From Promethearchaeota archaeon (GTDB lineage Archaea; Asgardarchaeota; Lokiarchaeia; Sigyniarchaeales; SOKP01), in NCBI GenBank assembly GCA_018238625.1, contig JABCSY010000004.1, positions 1 through 64,000 on the forward strand: a DNA stretch of 64,000 nucleotides, written 5' to 3'. Both the position numbers and the translations under genes were made by a program. Of this stretch, positions 50,983 to 62,300 are shown piece after piece; within the stretch, counting starts at the first letter, position 1, and each line of letters opens with the position of its first letter. The notes below the pieces were generated by a model, which was not told the origin of the DNA, searched no databases, and saw nothing but the letters and a program-made list of their open reading frames with translations.

Positions 50983-51708
50983 TTAGGTAACTCTTCCTAG
51001 TAATTCATTGGCCATTGATATATCGTCAGTAATAATTCCATCGACCCCCATTTCGATTAATCGCTCCATAACATCCTTATCGTTTACGGTCCAAACATTA
51101 ACTTTAAGATTGTTGTCATGAGCAAAATCAACGATTTTTTTGTCAGCTACACTATAATGTGGATGTATTGCGTAAAATTTGTTATCAACTGCTTTTAAAA
51201 TCTTTCTTTTAATTTGGCGGACTCGCACAAGATCTGCAGATAACAACAAACCGAGCTTTATATTAGGTTCTAGATTTTTCAACTTCGCTAACTCGCCAAA
51301 TGCAAAACAGCTAACAATTGAAGTATTTAGAAGATTTTCTTCTTTCAAAAGTTTAATCAATTTCTCAAGTAGGCCACTCGATTTAATTTCTATTTGCAAA
51401 CCCACTTTCTTTTTTGCGACTTTAATTAATTCTAATAAAGTAGGGATTTTTTCGCCTTCACCAGCATCTAATTTCTTAATTTCTTCCAAAGTCATATCTT
51501 TAATCAATCCTTGGACGCCTGAAGTGCTTAAAGTATCTGAATCGTGAATTATTACAATTTCGCCATCTTTTGTTTTGTGTATGTCAAATTCTACCATATC
51601 AGCTTTTAATTCAATTGCTTTCTTAAAAGCCATCAAAGTGTTTTCAGGGGCGATCGCGCTTGCGCCTTTATGTCCAATTATTAAAATATCTTTTTTTTTT
51701 AATGTCAT
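50983..51708 (-). CDS. glycerophosphodiester phosphodiesterase
   Basis: GHKGASAIAPENTLMAFKKAIELKADMVEFDIHKTKDGEIVIIHD. Confidence 0.92.
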   Translation of the reverse strand: MTLKKKDILIIGHKGASAIAPENTLMAFKKAIELKADMVEFDIHKTKDGEIVIIHDSDTLSTSGVQGLIKDMTLEEIKKLDAGEGEKIPTLLELIKVAKKKVGLQIEIKSSGLLEKLIKLLKEENLLNTSIVSCFAFGELAKLKNLEPNIKLGLLLSADLVRVRQIKRKILKAVDNKFYAIHPHYSVADKKIVDFAHDNNLKVNVWTVNDKDVMERLIEMGVDGIITDDISMANELLGRVT

Positions 51709-51742
51709 TAATAAAATCCCTTCAATTATTTAAGATTAAAAA

Positions 51743-52477
51743 TTAAGAAAATGATTTTAAAATAGCTTTCGCCCGAGAAATATCATTAGTAATTATACCG
51801 TCAACGCCTAGCCTTATAAGTTTCTTAATAGACACCTTGGAATCAACCGTCCACGGAAAAACTTTTACGTTATTAGCGTGAGCAAAATCCACAAACTGCA
51901 GATCTACCATCATTACTAAAGGATTAATCGCGTAAAGGTTATTATCTATACAATACTGAATCATTTCTTTTTTTTTATCCCAATCAATCTTTATAGTGCC
52001 TGGAGTTGGTTCTAATGAAGCTAATTTTAGGGAGGGCTCTAGCTTTTGAATTTTCAATAGCTCATCGTGTATAAAGGAACTTATTATCGTTGCGTCTAAA
52101 ATATCATATTCTCGAAAAATATGAATAACTTTTTCTGTAATTCCTTCTACTTTAATTTCGCAATTTAAACCAATCTTATTTTTTGTCAGCTCAACTAATT
52201 CTTGCAAAGTTGGAATTTGTTCCCCCTCTCCAAAGTTTAGTTTTCTCAATTCCTTCAGAGTCATATCTTTTAGTAATCCATCTTTACCAGTTATTCTTTT
52301 AATGTCTTCATCATGTGTAACTACTATATTTCCATCTCGTGTTTCTTGGACATCAAACTCCACATAATCGGCTTTTAATTCAATAGCTTTTTGAAAGGCT
52401 TTTAGCGTATTTTCGGGTGAAATCGAGCTTGCACCACGATGTCCTACTATTAGAATTTTTTTTTCCATTTCAATCAT
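51743..52477 (-). CDS. glycerophosphodiester phosphodiesterase (tandem paralog)
   Basis: GHRGASSISPENTLKAFQKAIELKADYVEFDVQETRDGNIVVTHD. Confidence 0.92.
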   Translation of the reverse strand: MIEMEKKILIVGHRGASSISPENTLKAFQKAIELKADYVEFDVQETRDGNIVVTHDEDIKRITGKDGLLKDMTLKELRKLNFGEGEQIPTLQELVELTKNKIGLNCEIKVEGITEKVIHIFREYDILDATIISSFIHDELLKIQKLEPSLKLASLEPTPGTIKIDWDKKKEMIQYCIDNNLYAINPLVMMVDLQFVDFAHANNVKVFPWTVDSKVSIKKLIRLGVDGIITNDISRAKAILKSFS

Positions 52478-52796
52478 CTTATAAATCTCATCTAAAACTT
52501 GTTAATGCTGAGGAAATTTAATATTACTTTTTAATTAAATTTATATTTTAGCAAATTAAAAACTATTAACTCAGAAAAATACGACTTCTGATAATTTATA
52601 CTTTCACAAACAAATTTCTCATAACCAATTTAAATAAAATTTAAATACTCAAATACGGCAACAAGTATTGGTCGCCATTAAATTTATAAATATAGAATAT
52701 TTTAATAATTAATTGATAGAAGATTATTGTATAATACTAACAAGTAATAATAAAGGTAAAATTTATAAAGATAAAATTTTGGTGGTCAACGAAACT

Positions 52797-53048
52797 ATGA
52801 GGTTTTGCCCAGATTGCGATAACATCCTGATACCTAAAAACAAAAAACTATTCTGCAAAGCGTGTGAGAAAGAATTCGAGATAGATCCAAACAATAACGA
52901 TTATAATATAGTTAAAACGATAAAACACGACGATAAAGAAGCAGCCCCAATAGTGATAAAGAGAGCTGTAACAAAATCTAAGATTTCTGCTCAAGATAGG
53001 AAAGCATTTGAAGAATTCTTCGATGTGGGCGATGCTAACGGGTATTAA
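52797..53048 (+). CDS. RPB9/TFS-like N-terminal zinc-ribbon protein
   Basis: MRFCPDCDNILIPKNKKLFCKACEKEFE; ATG at 52797 fits conserved N-terminus. Confidence 0.7.
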   Translation: MRFCPDCDNILIPKNKKLFCKACEKEFEIDPNNNDYNIVKTIKHDDKEAAPIVIKRAVTKSKISAQDRKAFEEFFDVGDANGY

Positions 53049-53201
53049 TTTTGCGGAGAGAACCAATTATACGCAATTAATTCCTTCTTCCTTGTTTTAA
53101 ATTTTAATTTTCATTGATAAAAGATATTTTTAACTTTCACATTAGATTTAATTTAAGTGAAATATTTTTTTAATAGATTTTAAAGATAATAATGCTGAAA
53201 G

Positions 53202-53609
53202 TTGATTAAAATGGCTGAAGAAAAAAAGAAACGGTTAAAAGGTTTTGCTAAAGTTGTTGCTAAAGAGGTCGAAGTTTTAAATACAATTGAGCAGTTCAAA
53301 GAAGATTTTAAAGATTCCGAACTTAAAATTCTCTTAAACGCCAAAGATGGAAAATACGCTGCTTTGTTAGTAATCGATAAAGGCAAAGTTTATGTAGAGA
53401 GCATCGAAAACAAACCAAAAGAAAACATAAAAAAGAAGAACGCTGGATGGGATGGATTATTGCAAGCAAAAATGCAACTTTTTGTAGAGCTTTTAGGTGG
53501 GGAAGATGTTTCGACGGGCTCAATAATTTGGAAAATTCTTACCTTCCGAATCAAAATTAAGGGGATTAAAAACGTTCTAACTCTAATGAAATTATTTGAA
53601 TATGAATAA
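53202..53609 (+). CDS. SCP2 sterol-binding-like domain protein
   Basis: AALLVIDKGKVYVESI...DGLLQAKMQLFVELLGGEDVSTGSIIWKILTFRIKIKG pattern. Confidence 0.55.
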   Translation: MIKMAEEKKKRLKGFAKVVAKEVEVLNTIEQFKEDFKDSELKILLNAKDGKYAALLVIDKGKVYVESIENKPKENIKKKNAGWDGLLQAKMQLFVELLGGEDVSTGSIIWKILTFRIKIKGIKNVLTLMKLFEYE

Positions 53610-53682
53610 ACTTTTGTTAGAATTTCATTAGATTAGATTTAATGATAAGAATTTAATTTTTTCTTTCTATTTTTTCCTAATT

Positions 53683-54114
53683 TTAAACTTCTAATTTGAA
53701 TACGGTAATTAATGATAACATTTTTTCTTTTAATCCTTCAGAGGTCTCATCTTTGACAGATTGAATAAGTACGTTTTTATCTTGGTCAGAGATATCGTGA
53801 AATCTATCAAGAAAGAGTCTCAAGTAAAGAACTTTTTTTGATGGATTTTTCTGGATATTGGAAACGAGATTATCAATTATGGAACTGATCGAAATAAGTT
53901 CTGAGCTTTCCGTTTCAGAAACACAAAGATTTTCTTTAGAAAAGCCATGTTCTTTAATAATACTATTTTTTTCAATAATATCGTTGGTTATCTCTTTGAG
54001 AAGATCATTTCGTGAGGTGATTGTTAAGTTTGAAAGAAATTCTTCCATTTCTCTGTTTTTTTTCTCAATATCCTTAATTATTGAAATTGTTTTAATTATT
54101 TTTTCCGGCTCCAT
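53683..54114 (-). CDS. helical hypothetical protein
   Basis: 143-aa charged ORF; no family recognised. Confidence 0.5.
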   Translation of the reverse strand: MEPEKIIKTISIIKDIEKKNREMEEFLSNLTITSRNDLLKEITNDIIEKNSIIKEHGFSKENLCVSETESSELISISSIIDNLVSNIQKNPSKKVLYLRLFLDRFHDISDQDKNVLIQSVKDETSEGLKEKMLSLITVFKLEV

Positions 54115-54167
54115 ATTAAACTAGACTTGTCTAAATTTTTAAATTTTTCCTTACTTATTTTAGTGGT

Positions 54168-54893
54168 ATGGACAAACTTATTATAGAAGACAAATTAAAA
54201 CTGTTTCAAGAGCTTATCAACTATCAATTTCAAAACCGCGAAATACTACTTGAAGCCTTAACTACCCCTCTATATGGGAATGAAAACAATTTAAGTCATT
54301 ATGAAATTTTAGAAACTCTCGGAGATGCGGTGATAAAATTGATCTTTAGTTTGAAAATATATAATTCAGGTGAAAATGATCCCGGCAGATTAACTAAAAC
54401 AAAACAATGTTTAGAAGATAACCAGACCTTTTTAAAGGTAGCTACCGAAATAAAATTATGGAAATATATTATTTCATCAAAGAAACAGAAAGTTAGGGAC
54501 ACTTCAATTTTAGCCGATGTTATTGAATCAATATGCGGTGCTATTTACATTGATTCTGGAAATAACCTCGAAATCGTTGAGCAAAAAATTATTAACACTT
54601 ATTTCTATGATTGGGATGCTTTAATAGAGGGGTCATCTAATTTGTTCAAAAACCAACTCTTAGAATACTTACAAAATATATTCAAAATCACGCCTACAAT
54701 TAAATTTGAATATGAAAAGTTAGGTCCAGACAATGACGCTCGTTGGATCGTGAAGAATCCTGAGATCTTAGATAAAAAACAAAATAGATTGTTAAACCTT
54801 CCCGATAATTTGAGATCAGAAAAATTCAGACGAATAAAAGATGCTGAAAAAGATCTCAGTTTAAAAGTACTAAAATATTTACAGTCGAAGTGA
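54168..54893 (+). CDS. rnc: ribonuclease III (RNase III domain + dsRBD)
   Basis: HYEILETLGDAVIKLIF, ADVIESICGAIYID, dsRBD-like NQLLEYLQN...EKLGPDNDARW. Confidence 0.88.
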   Translation: MDKLIIEDKLKLFQELINYQFQNREILLEALTTPLYGNENNLSHYEILETLGDAVIKLIFSLKIYNSGENDPGRLTKTKQCLEDNQTFLKVATEIKLWKYIISSKKQKVRDTSILADVIESICGAIYIDSGNNLEIVEQKIINTYFYDWDALIEGSSNLFKNQLLEYLQNIFKITPTIKFEYEKLGPDNDARWIVKNPEILDKKQNRLLNLPDNLRSEKFRRIKDAEKDLSLKVLKYLQSK

Positions 54894-55115
54894 CTTCTGT
54901 GTTTAATAAATATCCTATATTACTTTATAGTTTTAAAATAGATAGGAAAAGAATTGAAAGAAGTCTTGATATTCGAATAAATTAGAATCTTAATGTTTAA
55001 AGCTTTTTTATGCTTTTTTTTCTTACAACAATAAAATTTATTTAATTACATATTAAGATTATTTTTAGTTATAATTTTCAAATCTAAATATTTTAATTTT
55101 AACGGGTTAACCTTA

Positions 55116-56294
55116 ATGTCTGAATCAAGAATCATAAAAAAGACTCCTGAAATGGAAGATTACGAAGAAGAAACGGGAAAATTAGCAATATGGAAAGGTA
55201 AAGTAAATAAAGATTTTAAGAAGTGGCAAATTAAGAAGCAAAAGGATTCTATCAAAGAACAAAAAATAGAAACACTCTCGTTATCTCGTCAGGAAAGAAA
55301 ACAAGTAAAAACAGAACTAAAACAACAAAAAGAGGTCGGGAAAGATTACGAGCATCTTATTGTTGTTGAAAACCTCCACAAGACTTATTTGCTAGGGACT
55401 ACAGCCGTTGCAGCTCTACGAGGCGTGGATTTAACGATAGATAAAGGGGATTTCATAGACATTATGGGTCCTTCTGGGAGTGGTAAGACAACGCTCTTGA
55501 ATCTTTGTGGTGGTCTTGACACCCCTACGAGAGGAAAAATCTTTTTAGAAGGTCGTAATATTTCTATGCTAAATGACAATGATTTAGCAGAAATAAGAAG
55601 AGAACGCATAGGATTTGTTTTTCAATTTTATAATTTATTACCTCAAATGACATCTTTAGAAAATGTAATGGTTCCTTTACATTTTTCAGGGAAACTAAGT
55701 AAACGAGGAAAGAGAAAGAAAGCTTTGGATTTATTAAATCTTGTTGGTTTAGAAGAGCGTTCACATCATTCTCCTTCAGAACTAAGTGGTGGGGAACAAC
55801 AACGAGTAGCAATTGCAAGAGCATTTGCCAACGACCCAGCCATAGTAATTCTCGACGAACCGACCGGTGACTTAGACTCCAAAACCGGAATTATGATTTT
55901 GAACCTTATAAGAGATCTAAATAAAAAAGGAGCAACATTTATATCGGTATCTCACGATGCTGCGGTTTCTGAATTCGCTTCTAAAGTTTATCACATGAGA
56001 GATGGAAAGTTAACCCATGAAGGGAAAATAGGAGGCTTAAAAGAAACGGAAGCCATGCAAATAAGAAGAAAACAAGAAGCCGAAATAAATAAAGAAAAAT
56101 GTAAAAATATGATTTTTAGATTTTTATTTGCGAACCAAGGGAAAAATCAGATTAAAGTAAGTGATATTAAAAGTTCTGTTCCAAATCCAATTATTATGAA
56201 CTTACCAGAGCATTTTAACGATATTTTAGTAGAATTATTAAAAGAAAATAATATTAACGGAAATATTACAGGAGATAAATTGCTTCTAACTTAA
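55116..56294 (+). CDS. MacB/LolD-type ABC ATPase with N- and C-terminal extensions
   Basis: [53 protein letters not shown]. Confidence 0.95.
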   Translation: MSESRIIKKTPEMEDYEEETGKLAIWKGKVNKDFKKWQIKKQKDSIKEQKIETLSLSRQERKQVKTELKQQKEVGKDYEHLIVVENLHKTYLLGTTAVAALRGVDLTIDKGDFIDIMGPSGSGKTTLLNLCGGLDTPTRGKIFLEGRNISMLNDNDLAEIRRERIGFVFQFYNLLPQMTSLENVMVPLHFSGKLSKRGKRKKALDLLNLVGLEERSHHSPSELSGGEQQRVAIARAFANDPAIVILDEPTGDLDSKTGIMILNLIRDLNKKGATFISVSHDAAVSEFASKVYHMRDGKLTHEGKIGGLKETEAMQIRRKQEAEINKEKCKNMIFRFLFANQGKNQIKVSDIKSSVPNPIIMNLPEHFNDILVELLKENNINGNITGDKLLLT

Positions 56295-56347
56295 ATGAAT
56301 TCATCTTTGTTAATATTTAATGTAAATAAAGAAAACTTTTAGTTCAA

Positions 56348-59338
56348 ATGACTAATATTAAATTAGTATTTAAATACGCATTTAAAGACCTTTCACGCCA
56401 CAAAGTTAGAACCTCATTAGGTATAACTGGGGTAATGATTTCTGTGGGACTTTTAGCGTTAGTTCTTTTTTTATCTGATTCTATTTCAGTAACATTTATT
56501 GATTACCTTAGTATAGACGCGGGTCAACAGGACTTTAATATCCGCGTAAGACATTACAATGGTGAACCCGATAATCGTTCTAACTATTTTGATTATCAAC
56601 CAATAGTAGAAACAATACAAAACGATATGGATGAAATTGGAGGTTTCATACCAAGAATGAGTTTATGGGGTAATGTAAACGTTTCAAAAGGGTTCGAAAC
56701 TCAAGAATTGATAAACGAAAGAAAAGGAGTGTCTATCTCAGGAATAAATTTAACTTTGGAAAACAAACTAACATTTGGTAGTTTTGTTAAACCCGGTTTA
56801 AACGAATTGTTAGATTTATCGAGTCTACCCTTATATCACTGCGCTATTTACTATGGTTTCAACGATGATATTAAATACGCCGAAAACGATTCAATTGAAA
56901 TAAGGATGGGTTTGTGGCACGGTGATAAATATTTTCATAGAGTTAGAAATTTTACGATAGATAGAATTTTTGATTTTCAATTAAAATGGCCAATAGGTTA
57001 TGCAAATAGACCGTTAATTGTTGTTGATATCAACACGCTCTATGATCTTTTTGGAAATGAAACGCTTAATGGAAAATGTAATGAATTAATTCTTACATTA
57101 AAAAAAGGTCTAAACTTATATGACGCAAGAGATATTGATGGTTCTGAAAACGTAGTGAAAGATCTAGCTGGTGAAATCCAATTTTTAATCGGAATTAATG
57201 AATATAACATCGATCTACCCAAATTAAACGTATTAGGCTTTTCAGAATATTTGAGCGTAGGAATCACGATAATCTTTGTCTTTGTATCGATGATATCGAT
57301 GTTGATATCAGGAGTTTTAATCAACGGAATACTTAAAACTTCTGTGGAAGAACGAATAAGAGAGTTCGGAATCTTTAGAACCTTAGGTGCTACTAAGAAA
57401 TATAATCTAATAATAGTCTTAGTTCAAGGAATGATTTTATGTAATTTGGGTACGATATTAGGTATTTTTTTTGCCCAACTGGCAACTCAATACGTAGTGC
57501 TCCCTATCGCGGGAGCCGTAGTGGCAGAATCCATACCTGGTTTGGCAGGCAACTTATCGTTTTCTATAACATTTTGGTCAATATTATTCTCATATATTAT
57601 AGGAGTAAGTGTAGGGCTTATAGTAAGCATCTCTCCGGCGTTAAAAGTAATGAAACTTCAATTAATTGAGTCAATTCATCCCTATCGTAAGGAAGATGAG
57701 TTATATAAGCTTCGAAAAAAAGCTGCTGTAAATTATAAATTAATAATAGTTGGGGTTATATTAGCTGCTAACGGTGCTTTTGTTCTTTTCGTTATTCCAA
57801 GAATATTAACAACTGGAGATGTTGCACTAATGTCAGGTGTATTAATAGCACTCCTTATAGTATTTTTAGTCGGAATGACACTAGCAGGACTAGGATTATT
57901 ACCTTTGATTTTAAGATTTTTTATTGAGTTTTTTCGCATATTTAATAAAAAACTAGCACCTGTGTATAAAATATTCATATTTAGATATGCAAGGAGAAAT
58001 TCGAGCACAATTGTTACTTTTGCTTTTACTTTTTCTTTCGTGATATTTACGGCAGGAGCTTTTAGTTTTTTGTCGAATGAAACAGTGCTTAGCGCAAATC
58101 TTCGCTATGGTGCTGATTTAGTGATAGAAACGCAAGGTTGGTACGAACTGGAAGAAGTAGATGATTTTATTTTTGGAGGTTTGGGTGGTGACTTAGCAAG
58201 TATTTCAATTAACGAGCTTAAAAGCAGTCAAGATAATGGGTATTCTGTAGATCCAACTAGAATCTTAACAAGCGACTTTAAATTTGAATTATTAACAATA
58301 GAGGGAATAGAAAGAGTATCTACAGTAATTGCAAGTCCTTTCCATTTAACGCAAATTTATTCAGAAGAAGGTAAAGAATTCACGGCAGAAATTGGAGATT
58401 ACGCAGGTTTAACCGCTCATGAAATTAGTTTAATAGGAATTGATGAAGTATATCCTTCTACAATTAAGACGGAATATATAGAATTTACCCAAGGTGATCT
58501 TTTATCGTCTTTTGAACAACTTTTTGAGGAACAAGAGGCATTTACATGTATTATTTCCGAGGGCATTTCTGTGAGTTTAGATATGCATCTAGACGATATT
58601 GTACGAATGGTAATTCAACGCGGCGACGAATCTGAGATATATCCATTTAAAGTAGTTGGTATAGCAGCCGTTATGCCAGGTTTCTTTGCGGAATTTGGCA
58701 GATCAAGCGCATCGGCACATATGGGAGGAGTTATGATTTCACAAGATGTTTACATGAATATTATGGATATCCCTCCTATCCCGTATTTAGATAAAGTATT
58801 TATTAAACTCAACTTAGATACTCAACTTTTTTCAATTAAAAACCAATTAGAAATAGAGAACGAGCAAAATTATGATTTTGATGTTATTAGCTTACAGCAA
58901 GCGGTTACACAACAACAACTATTTTTTACGATTATAGATGTATTTTTTACGATAACCTTAGATGCAACGATAGTTATATGCCTTTTTGGATTGCTCTCAT
59001 CTTCATATTCTACAATCATAGAAAGGAAAAAGGAGATTGGGATAATTCGAACGCTTGGGCTGAAAGGAAAGGAAATAACTAAGCTGTTTACTATCGAATC
59101 GTTAATTATAATGTTGAGTAGTGGAACAGTAGGCGTCATTGTGGGATGGACGACCGGATTATTATTAACTACATCAATGAATTTAATGAGCGATTTGCCA
59201 AATATTCTCACTTTTCCGTTATCAGACATGGTTTCAATTTTCACGATTTCAATTATATTCACTTTATTTGGGTTAAAAATATTACTAAGAAAATCCCGAA
59301 ACAAGAAAATTGTTGATATTTACAGAGAAACAATGTAA
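56348..59338 (+). CDS. FtsX-like ABC permease (two FtsX modules)
   Basis: VRTSLGITGVMISVGLLALV, EERIREFGIFRTLGATKK, ERKKEIGIIRTLGLKGKEITKLF. Confidence 0.92.
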   Translation: MTNIKLVFKYAFKDLSRHKVRTSLGITGVMISVGLLALVLFLSDSISVTFIDYLSIDAGQQDFNIRVRHYNGEPDNRSNYFDYQPIVETIQNDMDEIGGFIPRMSLWGNVNVSKGFETQELINERKGVSISGINLTLENKLTFGSFVKPGLNELLDLSSLPLYHCAIYYGFNDDIKYAENDSIEIRMGLWHGDKYFHRVRNFTIDRIFDFQLKWPIGYANRPLIVVDINTLYDLFGNETLNGKCNELILTLKKGLNLYDARDIDGSENVVKDLAGEIQFLIGINEYNIDLPKLNVLGFSEYLSVGITIIFVFVSMISMLISGVLINGILKTSVEERIREFGIFRTLGATKKYNLIIVLVQGMILCNLGTILGIFFAQLATQYVVLPIAGAVVAESIPGLAGNLSFSITFWSILFSYIIGVSVGLIVSISPALKVMKLQLIESIHPYRKEDELYKLRKKAAVNYKLIIVGVILAANGAFVLFVIPRILTTGDVALMSGVLIALLIVFLVGMTLAGLGLLPLILRFFIEFFRIFNKKLAPVYKIFIFRYARRNSSTIVTFAFTFSFVIFTAGAFSFLSNETVLSANLRYGADLVIETQGWYELEEVDDFIFGGLGGDLASISINELKSSQDNGYSVDPTRILTSDFKFELLTIEGIERVSTVIASPFHLTQIYSEEGKEFTAEIGDYAGLTAHEISLIGIDEVYPSTIKTEYIEFTQGDLLSSFEQLFEEQEAFTCIISEGISVSLDMHLDDIVRMVIQRGDESEIYPFKVVGIAAVMPGFFAEFGRSSASAHMGGVMISQDVYMNIMDIPPIPYLDKVFIKLNLDTQLFSIKNQLEIENEQNYDFDVISLQQAVTQQQLFFTIIDVFFTITLDATIVICLFGLLSSSYSTIIERKKEIGIIRTLGLKGKEITKLFTIESLIIMLSSGTVGVIVGWTTGLLLTTSMNLMSDLPNILTFPLSDMVSIFTISIIFTLFGLKILLRKSRNKKIVDIYRETM

Positions 59339-59355
59339 GGAGGATTAGAAAAAAC

Positions 59356-62300
59356 TTGAGAAGATTTAATAAAATAATAGTTTTTGTATTAATTCTGAGT
59401 TTTCTTTCTACTCCCCTTTATATAAATTTTAAGAAAGAAATCATTGCTTTGGGGGTAGAAAACGACGATACTTTTAAATGGGATTTGCTAAATCCATCTG
59501 ACATTGCAGGAACAGATCTTTATGCTGAACAGATTAATGTATTTGTCGCGGGTAACAAGTCCGTCATAAAACAGTCCCTTTTTACTAACGATACAAGTAT
59601 ATTGCCCCGCTTTGATACTAGGGATCCTGCTTTTTATAAATGCAATGTTCTCTTTAGTGTATCGAATGGAATTACGCCTGAAATTTTTCCACGCGTTCTT
59701 AACGAAGATGGTTTTTATAGGCAATATGAAATGACTTTCAACAGTTTTTCTGGATTCCTTTATTACGACGAAGAAGTAAACGAAGATAACGCTAAATTAA
59801 GGGCAGAGAGAGCTCTCGAAATCATAAAAAGAAAGTTTGAAATTGACCTTATCATGATTAACGCATCTAACCCATATCTTTTTCCCTTTGTTGGTTATTA
59901 TCCTAATTGGGACGTTTATTTTCGCGAAATCACTACAAATCTTCCTATGGACGGGTATTGGAAAGCGTTAGATGTTGATCGCTTAACATCTGAAGAATAC
60001 ATAAATAATCAGCATTTATCCTCGACATTTCTTTTAGTAAATTCTTTGGATTTATTAGATAAAGATATAACCGAATCAATAGATCAAGTTAATTTTAACA
60101 TCAATTCTCTCGATTTAGGGTATTTAGAAAATCTTGAGGTTGATAATATATTCGAGCAGTTTTCAAGTATTTTAGTTGATTATCCGTCTTTATTTGGTAA
60201 CTTTTCAGATTTTTTAGATTTAAATCAAACTACTCAAGAAGATTCTGAAGGTTTTGGTGATATGTTTAGCGGTTTAACTTTGTCAAACGAATCCCATTAC
60301 ACAAGTTTAATGGTGCAATACGAGGGTTTAAGTGAGGGTATTAAAAATGTTGGAGAAAATGAGTATAAATTTAATCTATGGGATGCTTTAGGTTATCAAG
60401 GAGAACCACTTCAACCAAGTCAAAAAATATTTATAGCATTAACGGGAGCCTTTATGAGCGAAATAGATATTAATATTTTTTGCACTGAAATAGTAGATGA
60501 AACACCTAAATATTTCACCTTTTACGATTTTTTGTTAGAACAAATAGCTTTATTGTCGTTCTATGCGGATGTTGATTTCGACATTCAATCATTAAAGGAT
60601 TATTCATTTGAATTAATTTGGGTGGATGAAAAAGGATTTAAACATAATTATGTCAAACCTGTAAATTTAAATGACCCTACGGACTATATAAATTTTTTAC
60701 ATCAACTGGGATGGCAAGGTTTACCCGGGATTCCTACAGGAATATTGAACCCTATCGAAGATTTTGTGATTACATATAAAGTTTCGAATTCAGAACCAAA
60801 TTTACTTATTACTAAAGATTTAATTGGGGAAAACGCATCATTTGGAGTTTATAATACTTTTTCTTTTAATATAACGGCAAAAAATGTAGGAAACGAAACC
60901 GCGTGGGGCGTTCCTACTCCCATTCCGATAGAATTGGACGACGTATTTTCAATAATTGTAGGTCCGGTTGGTGTATTTTTAGGCCTTGACGAAGACCTTA
61001 AAGATGCTATTTGGGAGGTGGCAAGAGTTGAATATTCCGGTCAATATGATTCCTTAGAAGATTTCTTTAATTTTGACGAGGACCCTCGATTGTTTTATTT
61101 TGATACCACGGGAGCTGGTTTAATCGATACTTATTATCCAAACTTTAGTAATTTCTCTAACCTTTTACCATATAACGAAAATATGAATCATGTGATTGAT
61201 CTAATAGCAATTGGCAATCCACAATTGATATCTTCTTTAGAAACAATAGGATTGCCTTCAGATTCTCTAAAAGAAACTTTCACTAATGATGATAGTATTT
61301 GGAACGATGATAATTGGAGATTAGAGCCAAATGAGATAATTTCGTATACATTTGATAATCTTTCCATCGAAAGTTTTGACACTTTTTCTCAATTTTACAT
61401 GTACAATTTCACGATTAAAGAAACATTTCCAGAACTACCCTCAATAATTTCAGGCGTTTCGATCGAAGAGACTTCGCCTCAAATGGCATTAACTAACGAC
61501 GATGAAGACTGGATTGTCGAATCAGAAGAAAAATATGTAGATCAACATGAAATTGAGATTCAAGTTCTTTTTCAGAATACGACAAATATAGATTTAATTA
61601 ATAATTCTCTAGATAGAGTTTCAATAGTAATCAACTTCACCGATCCTAGTAATGTTTTGGAATTTGAAGTTTTTAATTTTTCTACTGAAGAATTTCAAAG
61701 TATTTCCGCGTATTTGACGTCAACGGTTAATAATACTTCAACATTTTCATTTATAAAAAATCAAGGAACATTAGAATGGTTGTTTGATCCTACAGCGAGA
61801 GATAATCATACAATCATAATAAAAATAAAGGGTATTAGTACAAGTCTTTTCAATATTTCAATTAATGATTTAGATGTAGAACTTTATTATAGGGATATTA
61901 ATGAATATAAGGTTTTAGGATCGAGAGTCATCTATTCTTCGTTAAGCGGGAAAATTGAGTACATAAGAAACTCGAATTCGATATCTTTAAGCACTGACAA
62001 TATGGCTTCGATCGTTTCCTATTCTTATTTGACTAGTTATAGCACAAAAGTGGGAGATATTAATAACCTTACATTAGTTTTTAAAAACATAGGTTCTGAT
62101 TTTGCCAAAAATATTAACATTTCAATATTAATTCCAGGAATAATTTACGATCCAATCAACTTTACTATTGAAGAAAATTTCTTAAAATACAATGTAGCTG
62201 AACTTGCTCCTTATACGGAAAAACAAGTAAGTTTTTCTTTTTACATTCCAAATACTGCAGTAATTAGCAGTACAAATATTAGTTATAGCACCCTAGAACA

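Noticed and set aside
50983-52477. Tandem GDPD genes as a novel repeat system
   Set aside because: Ordinary tandem paralogs of a well-known enzyme family.
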